NCBI GenBank assembly: GCA_964487685.1
Contig: CAZASA010000123.1
Location: 1-5,618 of the forward strand
Source: JABDGZ01 sp964487685
Lineage (GTDB): Bacteria; Omnitrophota; Gorgyraeia; Zapsychrales; Fredricksoniimonadaceae
DNA: 5,618 nt
Reading direction: 5' to 3'
Shown piece by piece: positions 5,561-5,618 of this stretch. The position numbers and the translations under genes are program-made. The notes under the pieces were generated by a model that was given only the letters and a program-made list of their open reading frames with translations, was not told where the DNA came from and ran no database searches. How positions within the stretch are numbered: the stretch's first letter is position 1; each line of letters starts with the position of its first letter.

Positions 5561-5618
5561 TTAAAAACCTTTCTTTATGCCAACCAAGTTTAGCATAAGA
5601 CAGGTTTTATCGACATAA
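5561..5618 (-). CDS. Possible 3' end of an upstream gene
   Basis: One minus-strand frame is open from the window edge for 18 codons (YVDKTCLMLNLVGIKKGF) and ends in TAA at 5563-5561, 1 nt before the TTG start of the deacetylase. The 1-nt spacing mirrors the tight junctions elsewhere in this operon, which makes a real gene end plausible. The stretch is too short to name, and an open frame of this length is common by chance. Confidence 0.42.
   Translation of the reverse strand, partial: YVDKTCLMLNLVGIKKGF
5575..5598. repeat. Inverted repeat TTATGC-N12-GCATAA before the deacetylase
   Basis: A perfect 6-bp inverted repeat spaced by 12 bp sits just upstream of, and touching, the deacetylase Shine-Dalgarno. 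No T-run follows on the minus strand, so it is not a terminator. It may be an operator, or simply coding sequence of the preceding gene. Confidence 0.25.

Noticed and set aside
5567..5582. Sigma-54-like element TGGCATAAAGAAAGGT before the deacetylase
   Set aside because: The -24 half looks right, but the required GC at -12 is GG, TTGCW is missing, and it overlaps the Shine-Dalgarno.
1..5618. tRNA or rRNA genes, CRISPR arrays, insertion sequences
   Set aside because: No cloverleaf, spaced direct repeats, transposase motifs or terminal inverted repeats were seen.

Overview
The window comes from an AT-rich bacterial genome. It carries an exosortase/PEP-CTERM locus, the Gram-negative-type protein-sorting system that is normally tied to exopolysaccharide synthesis. 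All supported genes are on the minus strand, so transcription runs from high to low coordinates. The lineage cannot be fixed from one window. The small split exosortase and EpsI genes, the AT richness and the sigma-54 signal would fit an uncultured diderm such as Omnitrophota, but that is only an inference.

Upstream block (5618 down to 2160): a possible 3' end of another gene, then a NodB-type polysaccharide deacetylase, a membrane family-2 glycosyltransferase, an exosortase and an EpsI/DUF3485 protein. Junctions are a 1-nt gap, a 4-nt ATGA overlap, a 1-nt gap and a 4-nt gap, so this is one operon. It combines polymer synthesis and modification with the sorting transpeptidase.

Control region (2159 down to 1842): a 318-bp AT-rich gap with a good -24/-12 (sigma-54) promoter at 1986-2001. 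About 95 bp upstream of the predicted start site lies an 18-bp imperfect palindrome that could be an enhancer for an NtrC-type activator. The predicted ~134-nt leader holds a nested hairpin ending just before a strong Shine-Dalgarno. One arm of that hairpin could pair with the Shine-Dalgarno instead.

Downstream block (1841 down to 1): the striking gene is a 271-residue ORF that joins a complete miniature PEP-CTERM protein (signal peptide, short linker, PEP motif, hydrophobic helix, Arg-Arg) directly to a complete initiating sugar-phosphate transferase domain of the EpsB/PglC type. Thirty nt later a soluble GAF-histidine kinase begins and runs off the window edge.

Working model (inference): the kinase, with an NtrC-type regulator probably encoded beyond the left edge, drives the sigma-54 promoter. 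The transferase starts the glycan on a lipid carrier, the glycosyltransferase and deacetylase extend and modify it, and the exosortase acts on PEP-CTERM proteins, possibly including the priming transferase itself.
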